Assembly: GCA_020975725.1 (NCBI GenBank)
Contig: QXJR01000005.1
Coordinates: 558,001-622,000, forward strand
From: Picocystis sp. L7
Lineage: Eukaryota > Chlorophyta > Picocystophyceae > Picocystales > Picocystaceae
DNA length: 64,000 bases
Direction of reading: 5' to 3'
Below the pieces are notes generated by a model, which saw only the letters and a list, made by a program, of their open reading frames with translations, was not told where the DNA came from and made no database searches. This document shows, one piece after another, positions 1-11,094 of the stretch. How positions within the stretch are numbered: the stretch's first letter is position 1; each line of letters starts with the position of its first letter. A program made the translations under genes and the position numbers.

Positions 1-2450
1 GATGCGCCCACAATTTTCGTAACATCTTCGCCCGTCTTCTGCAAGGACATTGCCAGAACCAACTGCATCTTTGCTCCTCGACCTTGCAACTTGAGGGCAG
101 TGCGCATGCCTGAGCCAAACATAAAGATACAATCCGCAAGCAAAACACCCGGCTCGACGTGGGGGAACAACTTGGAGCATGTTAGATTCTCTTGGGACAT
201 GCACGGGCAAGTCGTTGATCCAAAAGTACAAGTGTCCCTTTCATCCTCCTTGTCCCAAGACACACAGGACGAATAAGGAGGGACGAAGGAGGGAGTTCAT
301 TTCTTTAGACCATTTCTCGATTTGTACGGCCATGTCCGTAAGCCATGAAGTTATTGCGCATGTGCCAGCCGTCAAGAAACACGACATCCACACTAGGCAT
401 GCCCCTTGGAACTTCGAATGAAATCTCGTACGGAGGGTCTGCAAAGCAGCCAGCTACTCTTTCAGCAGAGGAAATCAAGGGATATTTACATCAAGCAGCT
501 TCGTTCTATGGGGAAACCGTTGGATGCAATTTCAGGCGCAGGCAAACGGTCTGTGATTGTCTCCAGTTGTGTGGAGAACAGGAAAGATCGGTTCCTGACA
601 TTTAGTCATTCGTCATGTACATAGAAAAAAAAATTCATGACCCACAAGGCTGTCAGAAACCAATCGCTGCACGGGTGATACCCACGCGAGTATCTGCCTT
701 CTTGGTTCCATCGATGTGCCAACCTGCTCATGTTTGCGTACGCGTCACAACGCAATGCAACTTTACACTGCACGTTGCATCTGAATGGAGATTAGGAAGC
801 CTCGCATGGGAAAACCACGTGCTGAAATATTTTGATGCCCCAAGCATTGACAACACAGAATCCTCCGACATTGCCAAAATCTGCTACGGGGTAGATGTAG
901 GTTTCGCAAACGGATTCGAGTCGACAAAGCGAGAGATCGAACATTGCAGTCACAATGGCTATGGGCACGTGTTTCGTCCTCACCAAGTGATGGGCCAGTA
1001 TGTAGAAACAATGTTTTCCAAGGTGCCCGGCAAAATGCATCCCACATGCTTTCGGAAATCTTCCTTGGGCCATGATAGGGACAAAGCAGAAATCACACAG
1101 AAGCTTGCTCTACCTCAAGCAAGCCTTGTACCGATCTATTGTGGTGGTGCTTAATGCAAAATCCGTGACACCAAATGCGCAAGGAATGCTCCCCACTTCA
1201 ACGCGGGCTCTACATTTGATGTGCTTGACATGCGAGAAAAAGGTTGGCCCCACGATCGAATACGTCCCTCAAAGACAGCAGCGTATTCCTCGTTGTGGCC
1301 CCGTTTGCCACCTTTTTCCAGCACGTACCGGGCATCTTCGGATCACCAACAACACGGGCATGAGTCGATGCTGTTGCCACCTTGCATATGCCAGAAAGAC
1401 CTATTTACTTGCTGGGAACACAGATGCGGTTCTGTGGTGATCATTGGGAGCGTATATCTTTGTCTTCATAACGTTGTTCGTCGCTGCTGCTCTCCATTCC
1501 TCAGACAGGGCTGTGACCTAATGCTTTGTTTGCAGGAGTTCCGTTAGTTGCATGTGGTCCGCCAAGCTGGCCACCGTGTTACGCGCTCCAGCAAGGATGC
1601 ATCACAGAAATGCAGAAGGACGGCGGAGTCGCAAGCCAGTCTCCTAACAGGCACGTGTAAACTAGCCAGCAGCTGAAAGTCTCCCATTTCTTTGAAGCCA
1701 CTCTCTCGAACCAAACTTTGCCAAGGCTGCATTCTTCAGCTACGCACGCATCGTGTGGAGGCGGATGAAAAGACCCTCACCCAGGACCGTTGTACGTTTG
1801 CAAAGATCCTGCAACGTGCTTGGATAGGAAGACAAGCCATCCCAGGATCCCTTCCCACCCCTGTACAAGGGAACACAAAACCAACGACGATCCTTCTCTT
1901 CCAAGGAAGGCATCCAGGATGGTCTGGCTTGGACACGTCACTCCTGGGAAGGAATGCAAATCCGCACTTCCTTTGCGATGCTGGCATTCAAGGGCAGGCC
2001 AGAAAGCGAACGCGCGTTCTTGCATGTTCTGTTCTCAATCGGTCTCGATCCACGCGTCTTCATCCCATCCTCTCCGTGGCTTGTTCCTTGCACGAAAGAG
2101 AGCGATCCGACCCGACCAGGATGGAGGGTGCACGAACCTTCCTTCCCTCCTTTCGAGACGTGGATCCACCTCTCGAAGTTTCCCCGTCGAACCGCCGATT
2201 CCTTTCGAAGAGGAAGGCGCCACGTTTCTCTTTCCTGGCGGATGGCCTCGACGACGATCTTCCTCGCGATGAAGAAGCGGCCGTTTTCGCGTATGCGCGT
2301 CTTTTCGCTCCCAAAGAAAGCCCATCGTCGATCCTGCCTGCCTTGTCGTCCGATGTCGCTCGAGATGTGGAGGTTCCACGTCCATCGACACGCGGAGGCG
2401 ATGCCAGGAGAGACAAAAAGGCCAACACGTGCGTGCAAAGACGAACGAGT
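1..2450. other. intergenic, no supported gene
   Basis: No reading frame here has a recognisable domain. The first 1.5 kb has ordinary composition with only short overlapping frames. From about 1.7 kb the sequence becomes GC-rich, poor in TA-containing stops and full of TCGA/GATC words, so long frames open on both strands. That is a compositional effect, not evidence of genes. A minus-strand frame around 790-1070 contains a hydrophobic, His-rich stretch that could be a gene relic, but nothing ties it to a family. Confidence 0.5.
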
Positions 2451-3497
2451 TCATCTCTCTTGGTAGAGTCGAGCGGTGCATTCTTCTAGCTTGGTTTGAC
2501 GCTTGGAACTGTATCCGAGGTAATGCACTTGGAGGGGAGAGTCGGGAGCTGTCTCCAACAATCGTCGCACGAGACATACGAGGTCCAAGTAGAGTGGATC
2601 GAAGGGGTTCTTGGGTGGATGGAAACGGACCACGTGGAGCAAGGCCGTGTCGAACTCGCGGGTGAATTGCTCGTGGATGCAATGGAGTCGTCCGATCTCG
2701 TCCAGGACGCAATACCGTTTGTGTTCGTCTTCGTCCACTTCCACCAGGATCCCCCATGGCCTGGAAGAAGGGACACCGGAGTGGGACAATCGGAAGAGAA
2801 AATCCGGTCGATAGGCCTTTTCGCCTCGGTTTCGATGGTGGAAGGTTCGATCCTTGCGTAGGATCTGGGTGCCGAAACAATTGGAGAGATGGACGTCGAC
2901 CCACCATTCGAACCACTTGAACCGTTTCTTCCCCTTCTTACTCGTGGGGACAAGGGTCAACGGATCAGGTGGAAAGGAGGGTCGTTGCATCGGGATCCTT
3001 CCCATCCAGGGGGGGTCTTCAACGAATGGGTTCGTATTCTTTACGAGGAGGTCGGGAATGGAAGCAACAATCGCGCGCAATAGACACAAGCGAACGAAAC
3101 ATTTACACCAGAGCGGGAACGGTAGGATGGAACCCGCACGGGCCTTGGGCTTGGAACTGCTCCTTCTCGCGTCGACGATCAGGCACGTCTTGCATTCGCT
3201 TCGGCGCTCGTCTTGGTTTTTCTTGCGGAGGTCGAACGCGTCCACGCTCTTTTTCCGATGGGAGAGAGGACAGAGCTTCTGCTGGGGAAGCGCTTCGATG
3301 TGGCGAGACATGTCGGATAGGTGCTGGAGCCAATCAGTGCAAACGGGGTGCACGAATGTGCAAGAGGAAACGATTCGATCTTCGTAAGGCGAACGCGCGG
3401 AGGAGAGTCGGAAACAGTGCGTGTCCGATCGGCTCCGACGAGTTGTGACGTTCCTTGGAGGACCCAACACCTTTGTATACCCATGATCTCGCCCCAT
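2451..3497 (-). CDS. zinc-binding / PD-(D/E)XK-like endonuclease-fold protein
   Basis: About 348 residues from the ATG at 3497. The frame runs further back to a GTG at 3578, and a later ATG at 3312 just before the first cysteine is also possible. The middle holds a cysteine/histidine cluster, KLCPLSH followed about 25 residues later by CKTC. This resembles the small treble-clef fingers that precede nuclease cores in algal and giant-virus proteins. The C-terminal part reads RPDFLF, then ILVEVDEDEHKRY, then an ExxRLxxI helix and LLHVVRFHP. That order (PDF, V-E-V-D-E-x-x-H, then a strand ending R-F/Y-x-P) is the core of a nuclease-like family known from many microalgae and nucleocytoplasmic large DNA viruses. 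The acidic PD...EVDE residues would be the metal site of a PD-(D/E)XK fold. I infer nuclease-like function; substrate and role are unknown. The gene is intact and ends at a TGA. Antisense frames over the same bases are composition shadows. Confidence 0.68.
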   Translation of the reverse strand: MGRDHGYTKVLGPPRNVTTRRSRSDTHCFRLSSARSPYEDRIVSSCTFVHPVCTDWLQHLSDMSRHIEALPQQKLCPLSHRKKSVDAFDLRKKNQDERRSECKTCLIVDARRSSSKPKARAGSILPFPLWCKCFVRLCLLRAIVASIPDLLVKNTNPFVEDPPWMGRIPMQRPSFPPDPLTLVPTSKKGKKRFKWFEWWVDVHLSNCFGTQILRKDRTFHHRNRGEKAYRPDFLFRLSHSGVPSSRPWGILVEVDEDEHKRYCVLDEIGRLHCIHEQFTREFDTALLHVVRFHPPKNPFDPLYLDLVCLVRRLLETAPDSPLQVHYLGYSSKRQTKLEECTARLYQER

Positions 3498-6400
3498 ACA
3501 ACCCGTAGGAGGAACCGGGGTGGAAGCCGAAGGAAAGCCAGGAGGAATCGAGGGGATCGATCGCCCCAAACTCGCCACATCGTACCGAGCCTACCTGGAG
3601 CGCGATCGTTCGAACCTGTTTCGAAATCAGGATCGATGGTGTGCGTGGGCCAGGCTTCGCCGAGTCTGACCTCCTCCTTCTTTAAAGCAACGTTGAGGCA
3701 GAAAGCGTTCGGAACTTTGAGGGAGGATCATGCAGCGCCTGGGGATCACCCAGAAAGACACTCCAAACCCAAACCCATGATGCATCTCCTTCCAACAGTT
3801 GGGTAGGCGAGCTTCAAGAGCGCATGCAATGCACTCTAGAATCCGACACGACTTCAAAACAGCAATCTGATGGGCGTTTTGCGTCACATGCACAAGCAGA
3901 TGTCCTTTCATGTTGGCAGGGAAGTGCACTCTACATTCCACGTGGCTTGCACGTGCAGGCTTCTCTCCTGAAAAATAGAATAGATGTGCTCGACAGCAGG
4001 GAAAAGTAAACCGAGACGGTAGTAGGAGGTATCCGAAGATACGGAAACTTGCATGTCGAGCAAACGCAAGTGTACAATGTTCAAGTGACGGTGCATGAGG
4101 GACGTCGACTCCTCAACCCATGCCATCGTCCTTCCTGGAAAGATCCCATGGAAAGCACAGCAGATAAATACTCCCAGAGATACACCACGAGGATTCCACA
4201 TCTCTGATAGGTATGCTTTTCTAAGCATCAACGCATGGTAATGCACAAAGGTTCCCACTAGGAGGCGATCAAAGGCTCTCGCCATCTCCAGGACTGAGAA
4301 CCTGTGGAAGTATTTTTAACCAGCCAGAAAGCACGATCACTTTATCCCGCATCCAGCATCACCGCCAATGGGCCTGTATGAAGAATGTCCAGCTCCAGGA
4401 ACCAGGGACCTTCGGTGCCTCGCCTCGACCGTGCTACGATGAACGACCAAAGGTGACACCTACGGATGCAGTTCAACATACCTTGCGTGTCTCTTTGGAT
4501 ATTGCCGTGAGGGCCCTTTTATCCGTCTCACTGGCCAGTTTGGGTACCATCGTCTACTCCCTACCCGAGCCTTCTACCCTACCATAAAACAGACCGCTGA
4601 TTCAGGGTTGCTATCACATACATTGGAAATTTTGGTGTGGTTGTGCAGGTTGTAAGCAACAACAGAATCGTTGGATGGTGTTGCTTTGCCAGAGAAGGGA
4701 CCGAGCTGAGTTGTTCATGGGACACGTTACGAACTGGTGTCTTTAATTTACTCCATTGTCAGAACGAGACTGATAAAGTGGACTTACGTTCACATCAAGC
4801 TTCATGCATTGTTCATCTTTAAGATGAACTCAGCATGCTAGCCCACCCAGTAGGAAGATGTACGAGTGCTCAAGTCCTCTTCTGCTTTTGATTGAAAAAA
4901 GACAAAGACAAGAACAGCAGAACCATTGTCCTGAAATATGCAGATGTGACTGGTGGCTGCAAAGGTCAGGTTTCGATGTATGAAAATTGCTGTTTGGCGA
5001 GCATTCTGGAATGTATCTCATCGCTACGATGCGATTTGCAAAGCCACAGATCGCACCTGCAGATGCCAGCCCTGCACATGTGGATAGTCGGCAGGTTCAG
5101 TAGCACCAGCTTCGAACTCGACAGGGGTGCTTCTTGTGCGGAAGGGAATACACAAGGAAGGACGTATTTGAGGGTCCGACATTGCTCTGCATCCAACTCC
5201 ACGCAGCAAATTCGCAAACGAAAGAAGCACCTGCAGGATGGTGTATCAGAAAAAGGGAGGTCATACACGTTGGACAAGCAGCAGCTTTTCGGGCATGTTG
5301 TCCACACAATTTGCAGGCTTCCACCAAGCGGTCTCTTTTCTGCAACGATGTTAGATCTGAAGTTCTTCTCAAAGGAATCCTCCTTCCTTCCGTCGTTTGG
5401 ATCCACTCGACCTCTGCCTTTCTTGACCAAGCGCAATCGAAAGGATGCTTTTATTTATCGATTTCGCGATGCTTCGACGTCCCTTTTTGCTTCGGCGGGT
5501 GGCCTCCATGGATCCTCTGTCTTCTATCCCTGTGGATCCTCTCTCTTGTTCGTCTTCCACCCACGCGAGACAGCCTTGGCCGACACGCGTCGTCCTCCAT
5601 TTCCTCGCTTCCAAGCCTCTCCACATCCAGGTGCGAGGAACGCGTTCCATTTCCGTCGCCAAGTCGAAGAAGGATGTTGGGAATCGTCCCTGTTTTTTGG
5701 ATGGAGGCGAGTGCATCTCTTCCGTTGCTGTTTTCGCCGACTGCGGTCGTGCCCATCCTTTCTTTTCCTTCGAGAGACGATTCCGTCCAAGCCGTCGTGG
5801 TCTCCTTCTCGTCCTGTTTTCGGACGCGCATGCTTTTCGTTCGATTCTCCGATGCTTCCGCCCAGATCCAACCCTCGATGGTTGCGCTTTCAGGCTCGGT
5901 TCCCTCCAATTACAGATTTCTTCCCGGACGGTGCATGGAAAACGCGGACGCTTTCGTCCACTCCATCCGTCTTTTCACGAGCGCTGGTCCATCCAGGTGT
6001 TTGATTCGCTCGAAACCTGGTGGAGATGGTTTCGGACGGGACCGCGTGACACGCGTTTGGGAAGCGTTCGGTTTCGTTCCCTTCACGTGTCGGCACGTGT
6101 GGTTCGCCATCGGGAAAGACGGGACCAGGGGATGGAAGGGAGAAGGAACGAACGTGGGATCAACGCGCTCGTGTTTCGTGGCACGGTGTCTTCCCCTCCG
6201 CGTCTCCTTGGCCAGTGTGGATGTCCGAACGGGTCCCTGTCCGATCCCATCCTCGGTCTTCCAATCGAAGCCCAGGAAGGAACCACCACCCTCGTTCCGT
6301 CCTTCTTTCGAAACCCAATGCGCACATTCCGTCGACCTTGTCCCCCATCCATCCCCTGGCCCCTCTCTTCGTCGAAGGTTGCATGGAGATCGCCTCGGGT

Positions 6401-6997
6401 GTCCCCTCCCATCCACACGAGAATCGGGTTGGATCCATGCAAGGGAGAGGGGCGGTCGATCGATCGGGACGTCCAAAGGCGACCCAACCCAACCGTCCTC
6501 TTTTCGTAAGGCACACGAACCATCCAGGACCTCGAAACCCAACCGGGTCACCCTCCCTCCCATCCACTGGGGTCGACCCCATCGCAGTCGTGGTCCGCGG
6601 TTGGACGTAGGGATCCGGTGTGCACCGTTCGTGCGAGAGGTAGGGATGGCGAGAACGGGCACGTCGAACCTCGAAACGAAACAAAGACGCATGCAAGGGG
6701 ATGGTGGAACGAAGAACGATGGATGGCGAAGCTCCCGAACAAACCGCGACGGATGGGAATGGCCGTGGACCACCGCGACCTCTTCGCGATCGGTCGCAGG
6801 TGCTCCTGCGGACGCGGATGGGGAAACAGGGGCTCTGGATGGTGCGCTGACCCCTCCCTCTCTCGGATCGTTGCCCGTTCTTCTGCATCAAGGTCCGACG
6901 CAGGAGTTGGCAAGCACCTGGCGTCGCCCATGGTGCGTGATCGAAGATCGCCGTCAGTCACCCGGTGGGATATTCCGAAGCAAAGAAGAGAACAAGA
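3498..6997. other. intergenic, GC-rich, no supported gene
   Basis: The stretch between the endonuclease-like gene and the GT64 fusion. From 5.4 to 7.0 kb it is again rich in TCG/CGA words and nearly free of stop codons in several frames on both strands, the longest being 679 codons on plus. None of those frames shows a domain, a hydrophobic pattern or balanced composition. The part next to 6998 probably holds the promoter and 5' leader of the fusion gene, but I cannot name an element. Confidence 0.5.
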
Positions 6998-9040
6998 ATG
7001 ATTGCCCTTTGCAGAACCAAACGGCAAGTGGGACTGCGTATTCGACTCGTTGCCATTTCGGTTCTTCTCATGTTGAGTTGGCCATGCGCCAGTCTTGGCA
7101 ATCCTGCCATCGCCCGTCCGCACTCAATGAGGACGAGGAGATCGAATTTTACCCACCCAAGTTGCGGGAGTGATGCTGGATCGAGATGGTTCAGAAGCAG
7201 CGCACAAGCCAGGATACTGGAGTCGCAGTCCAGCGCCTTGCTGGACGGATATGTTGGGTTCGTGCAGCACCTGGACTTGCGACCGATGTATTGCCAGAGG
7301 TATCGCAATGCTATCTACAACTGTTCAGGTCTTACGTCCTGTTTTTCGAATTCTCAAAGAGTGGGTGCTGAATGCGTGCTGTCAAAGAAAGTAGAGTGGG
7401 CCCATTGGAAGAAGGAAGTTGAACCTTATGAGAATATAGCGAAAAGCGTGTTAAAGTACCTAGATGCAAAGCCGCATTCGATCCTGGAATTCGGCAGTGG
7501 CTTGGGAACCAACTTGCAGCATTTCTATGAGAATGGAGTTGGGCTTTGCGTTGGCTTGGAGCCAGTGCCACTTGGCAAGCTTGGGTGGTATACCAATGTT
7601 GAGGACTCCATTCAAGGTCCACTCCAGTTCCCCTTCCATGCCATGCAGCAAGAGTCCACTTTCCGAAATTTCAAACATCATGTGCTTGGAGACTGCAATG
7701 CTACATTTGACACTATCTTGATCTTGAATGAAGGACAAGAATTCTTGAAGCAACCTGCATGCCCAGTTTTGAACTTTCTCACGAGTCAGTCACAAAGTAA
7801 AACTACCATAGTTTCGGCCGAGCTAACAATGGAAAAGTGGCAGTATGGTAACCATAGTCAGCTTCGTCAGGTAAATCTCACACACGAGTGGATTTCTCGG
7901 GGTTTTAAAGTCCTCAAAGCTGCAGGAATGGAGATGAGGAGACTTCCAGCTGGATATCCCTCCTGGGAAGGCACGTTTGCTATCCTCCAGGCTACTTCGC
8001 AAGTCTCTAAAATCAATTGCCTTGTGAAATCACCGAAAGTTACGATGGATGGAATACATAACCAAACAGACCATGAAAACCAGATCGTTCCTTTTTTTTT
8101 TACTGAAGCCAATGAGAAGAGTAGGATGTCCAAAAAAGGACGGAATGGCTCGCTGTCCTTGAACCTGCTAGGGCGACGTGAGATGAGAAAAAACGTTACT
8201 GCTAAAGCTCATGTTACAGACACCGAACAGTGCATTGGTCCACCAATGAAGTTATCAGTTGCAATTGTGACCATTCACCCTGACAGAGCGCAACATCTTG
8301 TAAGGCACTACAATTCTCTCTGCATCGTGTCTGATGTACTTGTAGTCTTAAACAAGTGGACTTGGCCTCTTTTGCGTTTCAACACAACTTATAAGAAACC
8401 AGTCACAATAGTCCTGGAGAGGAATAACACCTTGAGAAACAGATATCGTCACTCAGAACTTCTGCTCAGCTCATTTGTGCTGCTCTCAGATGATGACTAC
8501 AAGTTTGACTCTCAAACACTGCTTGCTAGTCTAGAACTATTGTCCACAAAACCATATGCAGTTGTGGGCTATTCAAGACGTTGTGTCAAGTGGACAACCT
8601 GGGGATGGAAGTATGGCAGTCATTGCAGGAAGGACACTTTTCATATGGGTCTTGGGCAAGCGCGCGTGATACACAAGCATTGGATGGAATCGTTTCTTGG
8701 ACTTCCTGGGCATATGTTAGACTTCATTGACTCCAACAAGCCGACATGTGAAGATATTACATTTTACTTCATGGTGGGCAACATCACACGCTACTTCCCC
8801 GTGTCTGTTATGCCCATTCTTCTACAACCATGCAAGAAGGGGAAGGTTGGTGATGGCAAGGGGATGCACAACACTATAAAAGGTTGGGGCAAGCAACGTA
8901 CTAGTTGTATTAATCGTCTGGCTCAAGGCTTTGGAGGAATGATGCTACGCAATAACACAGGAATCTTCTCGTGTAAAGCATTATTCGACAGGCACCTGTT
9001 GAAGAGCACTCCTACCATGCTTAATGTAACTTTTAGATGA
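6998..9040 (+). CDS. methyltransferase-like domain fused to exostosin-type GT64 glycosyltransferase
   Basis: 680 residues, intronless, from the first ATG of the frame to TGA. Residues about 11-34 (RLVAISVLLMLSWPCASLG) form a signal anchor, so this is probably a Golgi type II membrane protein; several N-x-S/T sites follow. Residues about 160-320 look like a class I methyltransferase: motif I is ILEFGSGLGTNLQHF, followed by GLEPVP at the end of the second strand. Residues about 420-660 are a GT64 (EXT/EXTL C-terminal) domain: a NKWTW stretch early in the fold, then NNTLRNRY, the DxD-type metal/UDP-sugar site SDDDYKFD at about 498-505, VGYSRR, a MGLGQARVIHKHW segment and CEDITFYFMV near the end. 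GT64 enzymes transfer HexNAc or hexose from UDP-sugars onto glycan chains. The fusion suggests one protein that extends and methylates a surface polysaccharide. That is inference; the acceptor is unknown. Confidence 0.85.
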   Translation: MIALCRTKRQVGLRIRLVAISVLLMLSWPCASLGNPAIARPHSMRTRRSNFTHPSCGSDAGSRWFRSSAQARILESQSSALLDGYVGFVQHLDLRPMYCQRYRNAIYNCSGLTSCFSNSQRVGAECVLSKKVEWAHWKKEVEPYENIAKSVLKYLDAKPHSILEFGSGLGTNLQHFYENGVGLCVGLEPVPLGKLGWYTNVEDSIQGPLQFPFHAMQQESTFRNFKHHVLGDCNATFDTILILNEGQEFLKQPACPVLNFLTSQSQSKTTIVSAELTMEKWQYGNHSQLRQVNLTHEWISRGFKVLKAAGMEMRRLPAGYPSWEGTFAILQATSQVSKINCLVKSPKVTMDGIHNQTDHENQIVPFFFTEANEKSRMSKKGRNGSLSLNLLGRREMRKNVTAKAHVTDTEQCIGPPMKLSVAIVTIHPDRAQHLVRHYNSLCIVSDVLVVLNKWTWPLLRFNTTYKKPVTIVLERNNTLRNRYRHSELLLSSFVLLSDDDYKFDSQTLLASLELLSTKPYAVVGYSRRCVKWTTWGWKYGSHCRKDTFHMGLGQARVIHKHWMESFLGLPGHMLDFIDSNKPTCEDITFYFMVGNITRYFPVSVMPILLQPCKKGKVGDGKGMHNTIKGWGKQRTSCINRLAQGFGGMMLRNNTGIFSCKALFDRHLLKSTPTMLNVTFR

Positions 9041-11094
9041 ATTGCATTATGTCTAGCAACAAATCTAAGCAGGAGTTGGACCTCTACTTTAGTGAACTAT
9101 GCATACAAATACCATGCATGCCTGGGGTGGTTGTTTCTCGCTACCTTTGAAATATTGAAAGTAGGCCCTTGTTAAGATTCTGTCTATCTTGTATTTGCAT
9201 ACCTTTCACAGGATCATAGCAGGGTAGGACTTGTTCTTAATTTTTATTACTGGAAAAACACGGCCCACATAGTCACAATGTTCCATTGGGAAGCGAAGAA
9301 AAACTACTGAATTATAAGGGGAACCCTGCAAAAATCTGTTCCAGAACTGTTCACGCAGAATCGTAAACTGTACCCTACGTCTCCAAGTCTCTTGGAATGG
9401 ATCACTATCCAGGACAATCATCGCAGATCTCCTTCAAGAATATACCTCCCAAATGTAAGGAGAGCAGATTTTCAAGTCTGGCGAAAGTCCAGGGAACTGC
9501 ACCGAAATTGGGAGCGTTATCCGTGTTTCAACTTCACGCCATCATTATGCTCGTGCCACAGTAGGTTTCCAAAGCGATTCTGCTGTAGGCAGGTGCGCAC
9601 ACTTACTTAAAACAACATTAATGCTGCCTGTATGTCTGAAAGCTCCTTTATCTCGTGCAAGTCAGTAGAAGCACTCTTTACTGTTTGTTTAAAACGGTCG
9701 CAGGTCTTCTCTCTGGGTATAGATCCACCATGGGACGATTTTCGTATGTGTGGGAAGGATTTCTCTGGCTACAGAAGAGACAAGTCTTGATGGACCAAGA
9801 GACCAGTTTCCACAACCCTTCCATTGATTCAAACTGTTTAAAGTACTTGGACGTTGGAAGGTGGATGTAGGACTTGAAGGAAAGTTTGTAGGAGCCCACG
9901 AAGGACAAAAAGGAACAGATGCTTAAAGCAAGTTTGAAAGGGATGGAAGAGGAGCATGTGGCCGTGATCCATCGAGAAGGTAGGACAAGTAGACATGAAC
10001 CCTGGTCGAATCTCATACCTGGAAAGCCCGTCACGCGACAAACTTTAGGAACTCGAGCGGCTGGACTGGAAAGCAAGGCAACTGTCTTGAACGACGAAGG
10101 CAAGAAGAGACGCTCAAGTGCTGCTTGATGAATCGCATCCTGCGTCAAGCATGAATGTTCAAGGCACGGAAGGAAAGGTGCACCGATTCCCTATCCATGG
10201 TTACGCTGGTCCTTCGAAAGCAGTTCGATTGTGATTTCTCCTTCATCTTGAAATGCGGGTTCAGCACAAGCATGTACCCGTAGAGAGACTTCCAAGGTAG
10301 ACTTGAAGGCCGCGTCCAAGCAGAAAAATCGACACAAGGATGGCCAACGAGAGACGCAGGAAGGGCAATTCCATCGAATGGTTGTGTCAATCGTCCGTCC
10401 AAAGGTTACCACCTGGATGGGAAGGGTCCAACCTGCGCAAAACAAAACGAGGGCTCAAGAAGGCAGGATTGACAGAGACCTCGTCTTATCCATTGCCGCG
10501 TGCAAAGGCCAGTGGAGCAAGAATGCAACAACTTGCTGTCTCTACTGTTGAGTTGGATGGTGAACATCTGGATGGTAGGGTTCGCCCCGACCTGCTCGTT
10601 TTGTGGGGCGAAATACTGCCACACAGCGGCCACTTTCACACAAACATTTGGCACAAGTGCCCCGCGGCCTGGTGCGAGGACGAGACAACGGAGCCATTGG
10701 AAGCCTGAAGAACCGTCGTCTCGAGTGGGTCGTGTTTCGTTCCTGGGTGCGGACATCGAAGGAACCGATCCGCATCAACAGGTGTGTCAATCACATCCTC
10801 GGTGAAGACCTTGGAACGGGGGAACTTCCCTTCACGACTACGTGCAGCAGCGTTGGTTTCGCCCAGCAACCATCCACGAACCTAACAGATCAGACAAAGG
10901 AGACACACGTAGGAAAGTGCCGACACAAGCACCCCTGAATCTGCATCATTGCAAACGAGTTCTTGGAAAGGATTGGAAAAGCACACTTCCGCTGTCTCAT
11001 CCACTGCTCCACCCGAATTTCTCATCTCCTGGGATCAGATTGTGCGTTGTTGAACTCTTACCTATTGATAAACTATGCAAGAGCTTTATAGACC
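9041..11094. other. intergenic, no supported gene
   Basis: The 3' flank of the GT64 fusion and upstream region of the HEPN gene. A 71-codon minus frame at 9206-9421 has coding-like composition (WRRRVQFTILREQFW) but no family match I can defend. Everything else is short overlapping frames. No tRNA or repeat seen. Confidence 0.45.

Noticed and set aside
5134-7173. 679-codon plus-strand frame as a gene
   Set aside because: Translation is arginine/serine/proline-rich without domain. Other long frames overlap it on both strands, and its 3' end overlaps the start of the GT64 fusion gene in another frame.
9206-9421. 71-codon minus frame after the GT64 fusion
   Set aside because: Composition is coding-like and faintly recalls a galactosyltransferase tail, but it is too short and without a firm motif.
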